Origin: Lysobacterales bacterium
GTDB taxonomy: Bacteria > Pseudomonadota > Gammaproteobacteria > Xanthomonadales > Xanthomonadaceae
NCBI GenBank assembly: GCA_017302075.1
Contig: JAFLEB010000007.1
Location: 1 to 42,694 of the forward strand
DNA length: 42,694 nucleotides
Direction of reading: 5' to 3'
Shown here: piece by piece, positions 1 to 10,662 of the stretch
Layout of the letters: the number at the start of each line of letters is the position of its first letter
Position numbering within the stretch: position 1 is the first letter of the stretch
Program-made: the position numbers and the translations under genes
Notes under the pieces: generated by a model
Databases searched by the model: none
The model's input: the letters and a program-made list of their open reading frames with translations, nothing else
What the model was told of the DNA's origin: nothing

Positions 1-141
1 ACCTGCGCCAGCGAGGGCTACACCGGGACCAAGCTGACCTGGTGCCAGAACATCTGCGAGAAGGGTTACACCGGCGCCACCCTGGACATGTGGATCCACC
101 GTTGGGTGAACCGTTACCGCGACCTGCCCTACTGCGCGCGG
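1..141 (+). repeat. Four-cysteine cassette, copy 1
   Basis: This is 47 codons with cysteines at cassette positions 2, 15, 19 and 45 (C-x12-C-x3-C-x25-C). The motif GYTGxxL occurs twice, at cassette positions 6-12 and 22-28, so the unit itself looks like a degenerate duplication. It ends in an aromatic-rich segment (MWIHRWVNRY). By eye it differs from copy 2 at about nine of 141 bases, mostly third positions. Confidence 0.85.
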
Positions 142-177
142 GAAGGCAACGAGGAGCCGCCGCCGCAGGAGGGCTGA
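1..177 (+). CDS. 3' end of a cassette-bearing secreted protein (partial)
   Basis: The frame is open from the first base and ends at TGA 175-177, so only the last 58 residues are visible. Residues 1-47 are one copy of the four-cysteine cassette found in the next three genes, and the tail is a short Glu/Pro-rich stretch (EGNEEPPPQEG), much like the tail of the gene ending at 2119. The rest of the protein, including any signal peptide, lies outside the window. By analogy with its neighbours it should be exported, but this cannot be seen here. A GCAA-loop hairpin follows 22 nt after the stop. Function is unknown. Confidence 0.75.
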   Translation, partial: TCASEGYTGTKLTWCQNICEKGYTGATLDMWIHRWVNRYRDLPYCAREGNEEPPPQEG

Positions 178-199
178 TCGACCTTCCGCTGCTGCAAGC

Positions 200-225
200 A
201 CGAGGCCGGCGCAAGCCGGCCTTGT
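200..225 (+). terminator. GCAA-loop hairpin after array gene 1
   Basis: Stem 200-210 pairs with 215-225 (one G-T pair) around a GCAA loop at 211-214; the core is GGCCGGC/GCCGGCC. The same hairpin follows all four array genes. No clean T-tract follows, so termination is an inference; a REP-like repeat is the alternative. Confidence 0.6.
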
Positions 226-327
226 CGCGTATGGCCCAGACGCAACCGCAACCACCAATGGCCGGCCTGGGCATTCCATCTCGTTTACCATGCCGAACGG
301 CCGCATCCCGCGGCACAGGGGGATATC

Positions 328-1092
328 ATGAAGTTCGCAAGTTTCTGCAGGAAGGCAGCGTTGGGCGTGCTGCTCGCCGCCGGCGCCATGCCGGCGCTCG
401 CCCAATCCACCGTCACCTTGACCTTCGAAGGTCTGGGCAACTTCGAACCAGTCAGCCAGTTCTACAACGGCGGCACCGGCGGCAACGGCAGCGGCCCGGG
501 CACCAATTACGGCATCTCGTTCTCGCCGAACTCGCTGGCGCTGATCGATTCGGATGCCGGCGGCGGCGGCAATTTCGGCGGCGAGCCCAGCCCAGACACC
601 GTGCTGTTCTTCACCAGCGGCACGGCCGTGATGAACGTGCCAGCGGGCTTCGCCACCGGGTTTTCGTTCTACTACTCGGCCATCTCCAACCCGGGCACCG
701 TGGTCGTTTATGACGGCCCCAACGCCACCGGCAACGTCCTGGCCACGATCAACCTGCCGACAACCCCCAATAACGGCGCGCCGGATCCCACCGGCACGTT
801 TAGTCCGTTCGTGCCGATCGGGGCCAGCTTCGCCGGCACCGCACGCTCGGTGGACTTTGGCGGCACGGTCAACCAGATCGCCTTCGACAACATCACCCTT
901 GGCGCCTCCATCCCGGGAAATCCCGGTAGCACCACCTGCGCCAGCGAGGGTTACACCGGGACCAAGCTGACCTGGTGCCAGAACATCTGCGAGAAGGGTT
1001 ACACCGGCGCCACCCTCGACATGTGGATCCACCGCTGGATCAACCGCTACCGCGACCTGCCCTATTGCGCCCGCCAGGAAACACCCAAGTAG
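328..1092 (+). CDS. Secreted beta-rich protein with C-terminal four-cysteine cassette
   Basis: This gene encodes 254 residues. An AGGGGGA Shine-Dalgarno just upstream supports the ATG at 328. Residues 1-25 form a Sec signal peptide (Lys/Arg start, hydrophobic core, ALAQ cleavage site). Residues 26 to about 202 are rich in Gly, Ser, Thr and aromatic residues, with motifs LTFEGLG near the start and IAFDNITLG at the end. This is the look of beta-sandwich extracellular proteins that often end in a PEP-CTERM sorting tail. Here no PEP motif or C-terminal transmembrane segment is present; the tail position is taken by the 47-residue cassette (about residues 203-249), then QETPK. The body does not resemble the two following genes, so an unrelated domain carries the same cassette. 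Function is unknown; a cell-surface or secreted role is inferred. Confidence 0.85.
   Translation: MKFASFCRKAALGVLLAAGAMPALAQSTVTLTFEGLGNFEPVSQFYNGGTGGNGSGPGTNYGISFSPNSLALIDSDAGGGGNFGGEPSPDTVLFFTSGTAVMNVPAGFATGFSFYYSAISNPGTVVVYDGPNATGNVLATINLPTTPNNGAPDPTGTFSPFVPIGASFAGTARSVDFGGTVNQIAFDNITLGASIPGNPGSTTCASEGYTGTKLTWCQNICEKGYTGATLDMWIHRWINRYRDLPYCARQETPK
934..1074 (+). repeat. Four-cysteine cassette, copy 2
   Basis: This 47-codon unit has Cys at 2, 15, 19 and 45, identical in protein sequence to copy 1 except Ile for Val at position 36. It is near-identical in DNA, including many third positions, although the protein bodies before it are unrelated. That argues for recent gene conversion or cassette duplication. 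Confidence 0.85.
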
Positions 1093-1120
1093 TCCCGGCG
1101 CGCACCCTGCTCGCTTCCCA

Positions 1121-1144
1121 CAAGGCCGGCGCAAGCCGGCCTTG
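1121..1144 (+). terminator. GCAA-loop hairpin after array gene 2
   Basis: A ten-base-pair perfect stem (1121-1130 with 1135-1144) closes a GCAA loop. It is the same element as at 200-225, 2142-2167 and 3194-3223, and starts about 28 nt after the stop codon. No T-tract follows. Confidence 0.6.
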
Positions 1145-1180
1145 CCGCATGCGGCGGCCGCCCGGCGACGTGGATGGCGT

Positions 1181-1186
1181 TACATT
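1181..1186 (+). promoter_or_regulatory. Candidate -10 element of array gene 3 (TACATT)
   Basis: TACATT within GCGTTACATT ends 46 nt before the ATG at 1232. The equivalent hexamer of the next gene (TACAGT within GCGTTACAGT) is at exactly the same distance from its start. No clear -35 hexamer is visible. Confidence 0.35.
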
Positions 1187-1231
1187 ACGCAGAACCCGCC
1201 ACTGACGGCCGGGATAGCAAACGGGGGCTCC

Positions 1232-2119
1232 ATGAAGAATCGAATCGCGGCCGGCATCCTGACGGTGCTGGGCATCTGCACGGCCTTGCTGCCAGGCACC
1301 TCATTCGCAGCCAACATCGGCCACTACGAACTCTGCAATGGCGCGGGCGCCGGCTACCTTGCCGATGCCATCACATCGGGAGGCGGCACGCCGGTGAACA
1401 TCACCGTTCCCGATGCCGCGCAGTTGGCCGGAGTCTCCGCCCTGCTGGTGACCAATTGCGACAACGGCAGCTACAACCCGGAGTGGACCGCGAACCTTGC
1501 CGCCATCGACGCCCGCGTGCAGGCGGGCATGGCGCTCGTGTTCTATGACCGCTATGTCACGGGCGCCGGCGCGCAGCTGCCGGGTGGAGCGGGCATCGTC
1601 GCGGTGCGTGACTTCGCGGACGACCGCAACATCGATCTGCCCGCCGGCTCGCCCCTGCTCACGACCAATGGCGGCCCGGCGACGCAGACCAGCCTCGACA
1701 ACGGCAGCTCGTCCTCGCACGGTTACGTCACGCAGGCGTCGATCCCCGGTGGCGGCGCCGTGCTTGCGCATCGCACCGCCCCGAGTGAAGCCGTGATCAT
1801 TCGATACCCGCGCGGCAGCGGGAGCGTCGTGTACTCCACGATCCCGGCCGACTACTACCTGAGTGACGACACCTCGAGCGGATTGCCGGCCGAAGTGCTC
1901 GCCACGGTGCAGGCGACGCTCAACCTGACATTCGGCGCTTCGACCACCTGCGCCAGCGAGGGTTACACCGGGACCAAGCTGACCTGGTGCCAGAACATCT
2001 GCGAGAAGGGCTACACCGGTGCCACCCTGGACATGTGGATCCACCGCTGGATCAACCGCTACCGTGACCTGCCCTACTGCGCCCGCGGGGGCAACGAGGA
2101 ACCGCCGCCGATCGACTGA
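1232..2119 (+). CDS. Secreted protein, GATase-like fold suspected, with C-terminal cassette
   Basis: This gene encodes 295 residues. ATG 1232 is chosen because it begins a classic signal peptide (residues 1-26, ending TSFA); the frame is open further upstream but that stretch is Arg-rich and not protein-like. The mature body (27 to about 238) alternates predicted strands and helices, with motifs TNCDNG, FYDRYVTGAG, the Gly/Ser loop DNGSSSSHGY and VVYSTIPADYYL. This suggests an alpha/beta, amidotransferase- or ThuA-like fold, but that is my inference and no catalytic triad is obvious. The cassette fills residues 239-285, followed by an acidic Pro-rich tail. It is a clear paralogue of the next gene (VTNCDNGs, LPxGaGI, GSSSxHGxV and YSTIPxDYYL shared). 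Function is unknown. Confidence 0.85.
   Translation: MKNRIAAGILTVLGICTALLPGTSFAANIGHYELCNGAGAGYLADAITSGGGTPVNITVPDAAQLAGVSALLVTNCDNGSYNPEWTANLAAIDARVQAGMALVFYDRYVTGAGAQLPGGAGIVAVRDFADDRNIDLPAGSPLLTTNGGPATQTSLDNGSSSSHGYVTQASIPGGGAVLAHRTAPSEAVIIRYPRGSGSVVYSTIPADYYLSDDTSSGLPAEVLATVQATLNLTFGASTTCASEGYTGTKLTWCQNICEKGYTGATLDMWIHRWINRYRDLPYCARGGNEEPPPID
1946..2086 (+). repeat. Four-cysteine cassette, copy 3
   Basis: This in-frame 47-codon unit is identical in protein sequence to copy 2, with the same C-x12-C-x3-C-x25-C spacing. It lies directly after the GATase-like body and before a tail (GGNEEPPPID) similar to that of copy 1. Confidence 0.85.
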
Positions 2120-2141
2120 TCCCTGCTTCGCATCGTCATGC

Positions 2142-2167
2142 ACAAGGTCGGCGCAAGCCGGCCTTGT
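2142..2167 (+). terminator. GCAA-loop hairpin after array gene 3
   Basis: Stem 2142-2152 pairs with 2157-2167 (one G-T pair) around GCAA 2153-2156. It is the third copy of the intergenic hairpin, 22 nt after the stop. Confidence 0.6.
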
Positions 2168-2203
2168 CGCAAGTGGCGGCCCGCGCGACGACGCGAATCG
2201 CGT

Positions 2204-2209
2204 TACAGT
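2204..2209 (+). promoter_or_regulatory. Candidate -10 element of array gene 4 (TACAGT)
   Basis: TACAGT in GCGTTACAGT ends 46 nt before ATG 2255, matching both the sequence and the spacing of the element upstream of the previous gene. No -35 is recognised. Confidence 0.35.
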
Positions 2210-2254
2210 CACCAGAGCTGCCGCTCCACGGGCAGGATTTCCAAGGGGACTCGA

Positions 2255-3175
2255 ATGAACACGCGCATCACCACTGGCGTCCTGGCGACGCTGCTCGGCG
2301 GCATCACGCTGCTCCTGCCCGGCCTGGGTCAGGCCGGCACCATCGGCTACATGGACATGTGCGGTAACGACCAGGCCGTCCACGCCGCGGCGATTTCCGC
2401 AGCCGGGCACACCCCGGTGTACGTTCCCGTGCCGGACAGCGAAGCCTTGGCCACCCTCGACGGCTTGTCGGTCACCAATTGCGACAACGGCGGCTTCGGC
2501 ACGGCCTACACCGACCACCTCGCGGCGATCACGGCGGCGGTGAACGGCGGAATGGTCCTGTTCGTCCACGATCGCACGGTGACCGATGCCGGCAGCATCC
2601 TGCCCGGCGGCGGCGGCATCCAGACCGCACGCTCCTTCGCTGGCGGCGCGGATATCGATTTCCCGGCGGGTTCGCCGATCCTCACCGGGCCGGGGGGTGT
2701 GCTCAACAACACCAGCCTGGACGGCGGCAGCTCCTCCACCCATGGCTTCGTGTACCAAGCCAGCCTGCCCGCGGGCGGTAGCGTTCTGGCCACCCGCCCG
2801 GGGCTGCTGGACGGGGAGGGCGAAGGTGGCTTCGAGGGCTGCGAGGCCTACGGCTATACCGGGACCAAGCTGAACTGGTGCCGGAATGTCTGCGAGAAGG
2901 GCTACACCGGCGCCACCCTGGACATGTGGATCCACCGCTGGGTCAACAAGTACCACGAGGATCCGCCCTGCGCTGGCGGCCCTGCGCTGCCGCCACAGGA
3001 GATGGAAGGGGCGACGGTCAGCTATCCCTACGGCGAGGGCCGGGTGGTCTATTCCACCATCCCGCTGGACTATTACCTCGCTGGCTCGGGCGGCAACCCG
3101 CCGCGCGACAACTTCAACAATGTCTACCTGCCGAACGTAATCGGCTGGGCATTGCCGGCACCGGTCCTGGACTGA
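2255..3175 (+). CDS. Secreted GATase-like paralogue with internal cassette
   Basis: This gene encodes 306 residues. ATG 2255 is preceded by AAGGGGA and begins a signal peptide ending GLGQA (about residues 1-26). The body is a paralogue of the preceding protein (TNCDNGGF, FVHDRTVTDAG, LPGGGGI, DGGSSSTHGF). The cassette here is not at the C terminus. It sits at residues 195-241, between the strand ending SVLATRPG and the strand ATVSYPYGEGRVVYSTIPLDYYL; in the sister protein these two strands follow each other directly. Low-complexity linkers flank it (Gly/Glu-rich before, GGPALPPQEME after). All four cysteines are kept, although the cassette is more diverged than copies 1-3. The protein ends with a C-terminal extension (about residues 278-306) unlike its sister. 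Function is unknown. Confidence 0.85.
   Translation: MNTRITTGVLATLLGGITLLLPGLGQAGTIGYMDMCGNDQAVHAAAISAAGHTPVYVPVPDSEALATLDGLSVTNCDNGGFGTAYTDHLAAITAAVNGGMVLFVHDRTVTDAGSILPGGGGIQTARSFAGGADIDFPAGSPILTGPGGVLNNTSLDGGSSSTHGFVYQASLPAGGSVLATRPGLLDGEGEGGFEGCEAYGYTGTKLNWCRNVCEKGYTGATLDMWIHRWVNKYHEDPPCAGGPALPPQEMEGATVSYPYGEGRVVYSTIPLDYYLAGSGGNPPRDNFNNVYLPNVIGWALPAPVLD
2837..2977 (+). repeat. Four-cysteine cassette, copy 4 (internal, diverged)
   Basis: This 47-codon unit keeps Cys 2, 15, 19 and 45, both GYTGxxL motifs and MWIHRW, but differs from the other copies at the start (GCEAYGY) and end (NKYHEDPPCAGG). It lies inside the coding region rather than at its 3' end. Confidence 0.85.
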
Positions 3176-3193
3176 GTTCCACCAGCGACACCG

Positions 3194-3223
3194 CGACAAG
3201 GCCGGCGCAAGCCGGCCTTGTCG
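3194..3223. terminator. GCAA-loop hairpin between array gene 4 and purL
   Basis: A thirteen-base-pair perfect stem (3194-3206 with 3211-3223) encloses a GCAA loop and is followed by TTT on the + strand. It is the strongest of the four copies, lies between convergent genes, and could end transcripts from both sides. Confidence 0.7.
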
Positions 3224-3245
3224 TTTCAGGAGCCGCGGGGCGCCG

Positions 3246-7127
<3,882 letters not shown>

Positions 7128-7156
7128 GTCCGGCAGCACGTGGAGTCGGGCCGGAC

Positions 7157-7162
7157 ATTGTA
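7157..7162 (-). promoter_or_regulatory. Candidate purL -10 element (TACAAT)
   Basis: Read on the - strand, 7162-7157 is TACAAT, a near-consensus sigma-70 -10. It would place the transcript start near 7150, about 23 nt before ATG 7127. No -35 match was found at the expected spacing. Confidence 0.45.
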
Positions 7163-7198
7163 GCCGAGGCCGGCACCCGGGCCGGCCCCGCGCGACCC

Positions 7199-8029
7199 TC
7201 AGCCGCCGCTGGCGGCCGCGTTGTCCTGATCGAGTGCCCGCAGGCGTTGTTCAAGCGCGTCGGGCGGCAGGTAGCCCCCCAGCATCCGGCCATCCTCGGT
7301 CAGGATCATCGGGGTGCCGGTCAGGCCCATGCGCTGGCCGGCGCGGTACTGCATGTCGACCGGCGTCTTGCAGGTCTTGCTGGGCACCGCGCGATCGCTC
7401 TTGGCGTCGGTCAGCGCCTTGCGGCGATCGTCCGCGCACCAGACCGACACCATCTTGCGGTAGTCCGCGCTGCCCAGGCCGGCGCGCGGGAACGCAAGGT
7501 ATTCCACCTGGATGCCGCGCTTGAGGTGCTCGCCGATCTCGGTGTGGAACTTGCGGCAGTAGCCGCACTCGATGTCGGTCAGGACCACCACCCGATGCTT
7601 GGGCGTGCCCGCCGGCGAATAGACGATGCGATCCGCCATCGGGATGCCCTTGAGCACCTCGCCGCGCAGGCGGGCCATCGCCGCCTCGCTCAGGTCCTTG
7701 CGCTTGGCCACGTCGAGCAGGCTGCCCTGCAGCAGGTACTTGCCGTCATCGCTCACGTAGACCACCTGCCCGCCCGCGATCACCTCGCGGAAGCCCGGCA
7801 ACGGCGCGGGTCCGACATGGTCGACCTGGATGCGCGGATCGAGTCCGCGCAGGACCTCGCGCACGCGCGCCTCCGGGCTGCCGGCCGCATAGACGGGCTC
7901 CGCCGGGACAGGCGCCTTGGCCGCGCTGGATACGGCGATCTTGCTGCCGTCCGCAGACGTGGGAGAGGCCGACTGCGCGCATGCAGCCAGGCTGAAGCTG
8001 CACAGCGCAGCGAAGAGGGTGAATCGCAT
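7199..8029 (-). CDS. dsbC: Thiol:disulfide interchange protein DsbC, possibly lipid-anchored
   Basis: This is a 276-residue disulfide isomerase of the periplasm. ATG 8029 has an AGGAG Shine-Dalgarno. The N-terminal part (about 50-130) matches the DsbC dimerisation region. A thioredoxin-like domain follows with the active site CGYC at residues 155-158, a second cysteine pair at 198 and 220 (the structural disulfide of the family), and the cis-proline in GTPM at about 240. It is encoded next to xerD, as in E. coli. The signal sequence ends in LAAC with Cys17, a good lipobox, so this homologue may be a lipoprotein rather than soluble. That point is inferred from the motif only. Confidence 0.92.
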   Translation of the reverse strand: MRFTLFAALCSFSLAACAQSASPTSADGSKIAVSSAAKAPVPAEPVYAAGSPEARVREVLRGLDPRIQVDHVGPAPLPGFREVIAGGQVVYVSDDGKYLLQGSLLDVAKRKDLSEAAMARLRGEVLKGIPMADRIVYSPAGTPKHRVVVLTDIECGYCRKFHTEIGEHLKRGIQVEYLAFPRAGLGSADYRKMVSVWCADDRRKALTDAKSDRAVPSKTCKTPVDMQYRAGQRMGLTGTPMILTEDGRMLGGYLPPDALEQRLRALDQDNAAASGG

Positions 8030-8129
8030 GGAAGCTCCTGGGTCGATGGACGCGCAGACCCGCCGCGGCGTCCAGGGTTCCGCCCATTCTCGCACGGGGC
8101 GATGGTCGGTTCGCCCGCGCGAGCAGCGG

Positions 8130-9077
8130 TCAGCCGCGCGGGTGGTGCCGCGCATGCAACTGCTTGAGGTGCTCGCGGGCGACCAGGGTGTAGATCTGGG
8201 TGGTCGACAGCGAGCTGTGCCCCAGCAGCATCTGCAGCGCGCGCAGGTCGGCGCCATGGTTGAGCAGGTGGGTGGCGAAGCTGTGGCGCAGGCCATGCGG
8301 GCTGATCCGCGCGGGATCCAGGCCCGCCGCCGCGGCGCAACGCTTGACCAAGGCCCAGAACGCCTGCCGGGTCAGCGGATTGCCGCCCGGCTCGACGAAC
8401 AGCGCCTGCGCACCGGCCGGATCGCGCAGCGGCGCCAACAACGCGGGGCGGGCGTCGTGCAGGTAGCGCTGCAGCCAATGCTGCGATTCCTCGCCCAGTG
8501 GGACCAGGCGCTCCTTGCTGCCCTTGCCGGCGACCCGCAGCACGCCCTGCCGCAGGTTGGCCGCGGTCGCGGGCAGCTGCACCAGCTCGCTGACCCGCAG
8601 CCCGCAACCGTACGTGAGTTCCAGCATCGCGCGATCGCGCAGGCCGTGCGGGGTCGCGGCGTCCGGCGCATGCAGCAAGGCCTCCACCTGCGCTTCGGAC
8701 AACGCCTTCGGCAACGCGCGCGGCAGCCGCGGCGGCTGCAGCAGCGCGGTCGGGTCGTCGCTGCGCTGGCCGCGCCGGAGCGCGTGCGCGTAGAAGGCGC
8801 GCAGGCTGGACAGCAGGCGCGCATTGCTGCGCGGCGAATAACCCGCGCGCGTGCGCATGGCCAGGTAGTCGAACAACGCACCCCGATCCAGCCCGACCAG
8901 CCCCGGCCGGAACCGTGCCAAGCCTTCGAGGTCCCGCCGATAGGCGGCCAGCGAAGCGCCGGCCAAGCCGTTCTCGGCCCAGATCGCATCGATGAAGCGC
9001 TCGATCGCGGCGGCATCCACGTCCGCCAGGGGCGGCAGCGACTGCGCGAGCTTGCGGCGATCTGCGGGCGTGCCCAT
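8130..9077 (-). CDS. xerD: Site-specific tyrosine recombinase XerD
   Basis: This 315-residue protein resolves chromosome dimers at dif with XerC. A SAM-like N-terminal core-binding domain (about residues 15-110) precedes the catalytic domain. Catalytic residues are visible in order: Arg in CGLRVSEL, Lys in GKGSKER, His-x-x-Arg in HGLRHSFA, His in LLGHSS and the Tyr nucleophile in TTQIYTLV. The dsbC gene lies just downstream on the same strand, as in the E. coli xerD-dsbC-recJ order. This favours XerD over XerC or a phage integrase. There is no Shine-Dalgarno, but a TACCCT box ends 7 nt before the ATG, which suggests a leaderless message. Confidence 0.93.
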   Translation of the reverse strand: MGTPADRRKLAQSLPPLADVDAAAIERFIDAIWAENGLAGASLAAYRRDLEGLARFRPGLVGLDRGALFDYLAMRTRAGYSPRSNARLLSSLRAFYAHALRRGQRSDDPTALLQPPRLPRALPKALSEAQVEALLHAPDAATPHGLRDRAMLELTYGCGLRVSELVQLPATAANLRQGVLRVAGKGSKERLVPLGEESQHWLQRYLHDARPALLAPLRDPAGAQALFVEPGGNPLTRQAFWALVKRCAAAAGLDPARISPHGLRHSFATHLLNHGADLRALQMLLGHSSLSTTQIYTLVAREHLKQLHARHHPRG

Positions 9078-9083
9078 GCGCCT

Positions 9084-9089
9084 AGGGTA
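9084..9089 (-). promoter_or_regulatory. Candidate xerD -10 (TACCCT), leaderless position
   Basis: The - strand reads TACCCT at 9089-9084, then six bases before the ATG at 9077. Transcription would begin at or next to the start codon. Confidence 0.3.
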
Positions 9090-9096
9090 GCGCCTG

Positions 9097-9102
9097 TATC
9101 CT
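9097..9102 (+). promoter_or_regulatory. Candidate RDD-gene -10 (TATCCT), leaderless position
   Basis: TATCCT ends 7 nt before ATG 9109, and no Shine-Dalgarno lies between. It is back to back with the xerD box on the other strand. Confidence 0.3.
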
Positions 9103-9108
9103 TGCGCG

Positions 9109-9549
9109 ATGCCCGGATCCCACCCACCACGCGCACTCGTCGGCTGGCGCCTGCTAGCACTGGCCTACGATCTCCTGCCGGTGCTCGCGCTGTGGTTCGT
9201 GGTCGCCGCCGGCTTCACCGCGGCGCATGGCGATGCCGTGCGCGGCGGCGCACTCGGCCTGCTCGAGTTCGCGGTGTTGTGGGCGGTGGCCGGCGTGTAC
9301 GCGACGCTGAGCTGGCGCCGCGGCGGGCAGACCATCGGCATGCGCGCCTGGCGCCTGCGCGTCACCGACGCCGCGGGTGGCGCGCCCGGCTGGCGCGCGC
9401 TGTGGCTGCGCTACCTGGTCGGCGCCATCGGCCTGCTGGCGGGCGGACTCGGGTTCTGGTGGACATGGATCGATCGGGACCGCCTGGCCTGGCACGACCG
9501 CGCCAGCGGCACCCGGATGCAGCGGATCGACAAGCCGGCCAAGGCCTGA
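9109..9549 (+). CDS. RDD family membrane protein
   Basis: This is a 146-residue inner-membrane protein. It shows the RDD-domain pattern: an early Arg ([15 protein letters not shown]), a second hydrophobic segment around residues 45-65, then the conserved [15 protein letters not shown] stretch. A further membrane segment (about 100-120) and a terminal region with the aspartates of the family ([14 protein letters not shown]) follow. The substrate and role of RDD proteins are mostly undefined; some have been linked to ion exchange, but nothing in this sequence decides it. It is squeezed between divergent xerD and convergent lptG, with only 15 nt to the lptG stop. Confidence 0.85.
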   Translation: MPGSHPPRALVGWRLLALAYDLLPVLALWFVVAAGFTAAHGDAVRGGALGLLEFAVLWAVAGVYATLSWRRGGQTIGMRAWRLRVTDAAGGAPGWRALWLRYLVGAIGLLAGGLGFWWTWIDRDRLAWHDRASGTRMQRIDKPAKA

Positions 9550-9564
9550 TGCCCGCCTCGGCGG

Positions 9565-10662
9565 TCAGCCCGAGCGCCGCTTGAACAGCCACAGCGACAC
9601 GCCGAGCATGATCGCCGGCGGCATCGCGTAGGCGATGCGGAAGTCGAAGTGGTAGATGCCGGCCAGCCGGGTGAAGACCTGCTGCAGCACCCAGAAGCCC
9701 AGCGCGAACACGATGCCAAGGAACAGGCGCTTGCCGTAACCGCCGCTGCGCAGGCTACCGAAGGCGAACGGGATCGCCGCCAGGCACAGGGCCAGCACAT
9801 TGACCGGGTAGAACCAGCGGCCCCAGTAGATTTCCTCGAAGTCGGAGGATTGCAGGCCGTTGCGCTTGCGGTAGTCGATGCTGCGCCGCAGCTCGCCGCT
9901 ACCCATGTTGCGCGGCTTGGTGACGCTGGCGGCCAGCGCCGTCTCGTCCAACCCCGATTCCCAGCGTTCTTCCGGAACGCGCGTGCGCTGCACCGACTTC
10001 GCGCCGAAGACCGTGCGCTCGACGTCGCGCAGCAGCCACTTGCCCTTGCGATGCTCGGCGACCCGCACGTTGGCGATCGACTGCAAGCGTCCCTCGGCGT
10101 CGAACTGGAACAGCCGCACGCCCTGCAATTCGAGCCACTGGTCGCCGTTGCGGGCTTTCTGCTCGCCCGTCCTGGCATTGAGGAACATCCCACCCTCGCG
10201 CGCCCACAGGCCGCTGTACTGCGCCACCACCAAGTCCTGGTGGCGCGTGCTGCGCAGGGCCTGGCTGCGTTCCTCGCCCCAGGGCGCGAGCGCTTCGCCG
10301 TTGGCGACCATGAGCAGGGTCAGCAGGGCGAGCGGGAGCGCGACCGATATGCTCAAGCGTCGCCGCGACAGCCCCAGTGCGCGCAATGCGGTGAGTTCGG
10401 AGGTCGCAGCCAGTTGGCCCAGGCCCAGGAGGGCGCCGATGACCGCCGCGGTGGGGAACAGGTTGTAGGCCCGCCACGGGATCGACAGGCCGGTGGCCGC
10501 GATCGCGTGGTTGATGGTGTAACTGCCCTTGCCGATCTCGCCGAACTCGCCGGCGAAGGCCATCACCACGTCCAGCCCGAGCAGCACGCCCCACGTCGCC
10601 AGCACGGTGAGGATCACGGTGCGGGCCACGTAATGGTCGTGGAGCCTGGGTTGCAGCCTCAT
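9565..10662 (-). CDS. lptG: LPS export ABC transporter permease LptG
   Basis: This gene encodes 365 residues. LptG pairs with LptF and the LptB2 ATPase to extract LPS from the inner membrane and pass it to LptC. ATG 10662 overlaps the lptF stop by four bases, indicating translational coupling. The family layout is clear: hydrophobic segments near residues 18-38, 60-80 and 100-120, a large periplasmic beta-jellyroll domain (about 130-265), then three C-terminal segments ending in a basic tail (FKRRSG). It keeps the usual divergent position next to pepA seen in E. coli. It converges with the RDD gene. Confidence 0.95.
   Translation of the reverse strand: MRLQPRLHDHYVARTVILTVLATWGVLLGLDVVMAFAGEFGEIGKGSYTINHAIAATGLSIPWRAYNLFPTAAVIGALLGLGQLAATSELTALRALGLSRRRLSISVALPLALLTLLMVANGEALAPWGEERSQALRSTRHQDLVVAQYSGLWAREGGMFLNARTGEQKARNGDQWLELQGVRLFQFDAEGRLQSIANVRVAEHRKGKWLLRDVERTVFGAKSVQRTRVPEERWESGLDETALAASVTKPRNMGSGELRRSIDYRKRNGLQSSDFEEIYWGRWFYPVNVLALCLAAIPFAFGSLRSGGYGKRLFLGIVFALGFWVLQQVFTRLAGIYHFDFRIAYAMPPAIMLGVSLWLFKRRSG

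Noticed and set aside
934..1092. PEP-CTERM or LPXTG sorting signal at the end of the beta-rich protein
   Set aside because: There is no PEP motif, transmembrane segment or basic end; the C terminus is the hydrophilic four-cysteine cassette.
1..2977. The spaced near-identical repeats as a CRISPR or transposon array
   Set aside because: Repeat units are 141 bp, in frame and coding, with spacers of about 750-900 bp that are genes; there are no short regular repeats, cas genes or transposase.
1301..3199. Long open frame on the - strand across the cassette array
   Set aside because: It is the antisense shadow of three genes with signal peptides and Shine-Dalgarno sequences; its product is Arg/Gly/Val-rich with no recognisable domain, as usual for high-GC antisense frames.
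8130..9077. Tyrosine recombinase as a phage or island integrase
   Set aside because: Neighbouring dsbC and housekeeping synteny, plus XerD-like length and motifs, and no tRNA or attachment repeats nearby.
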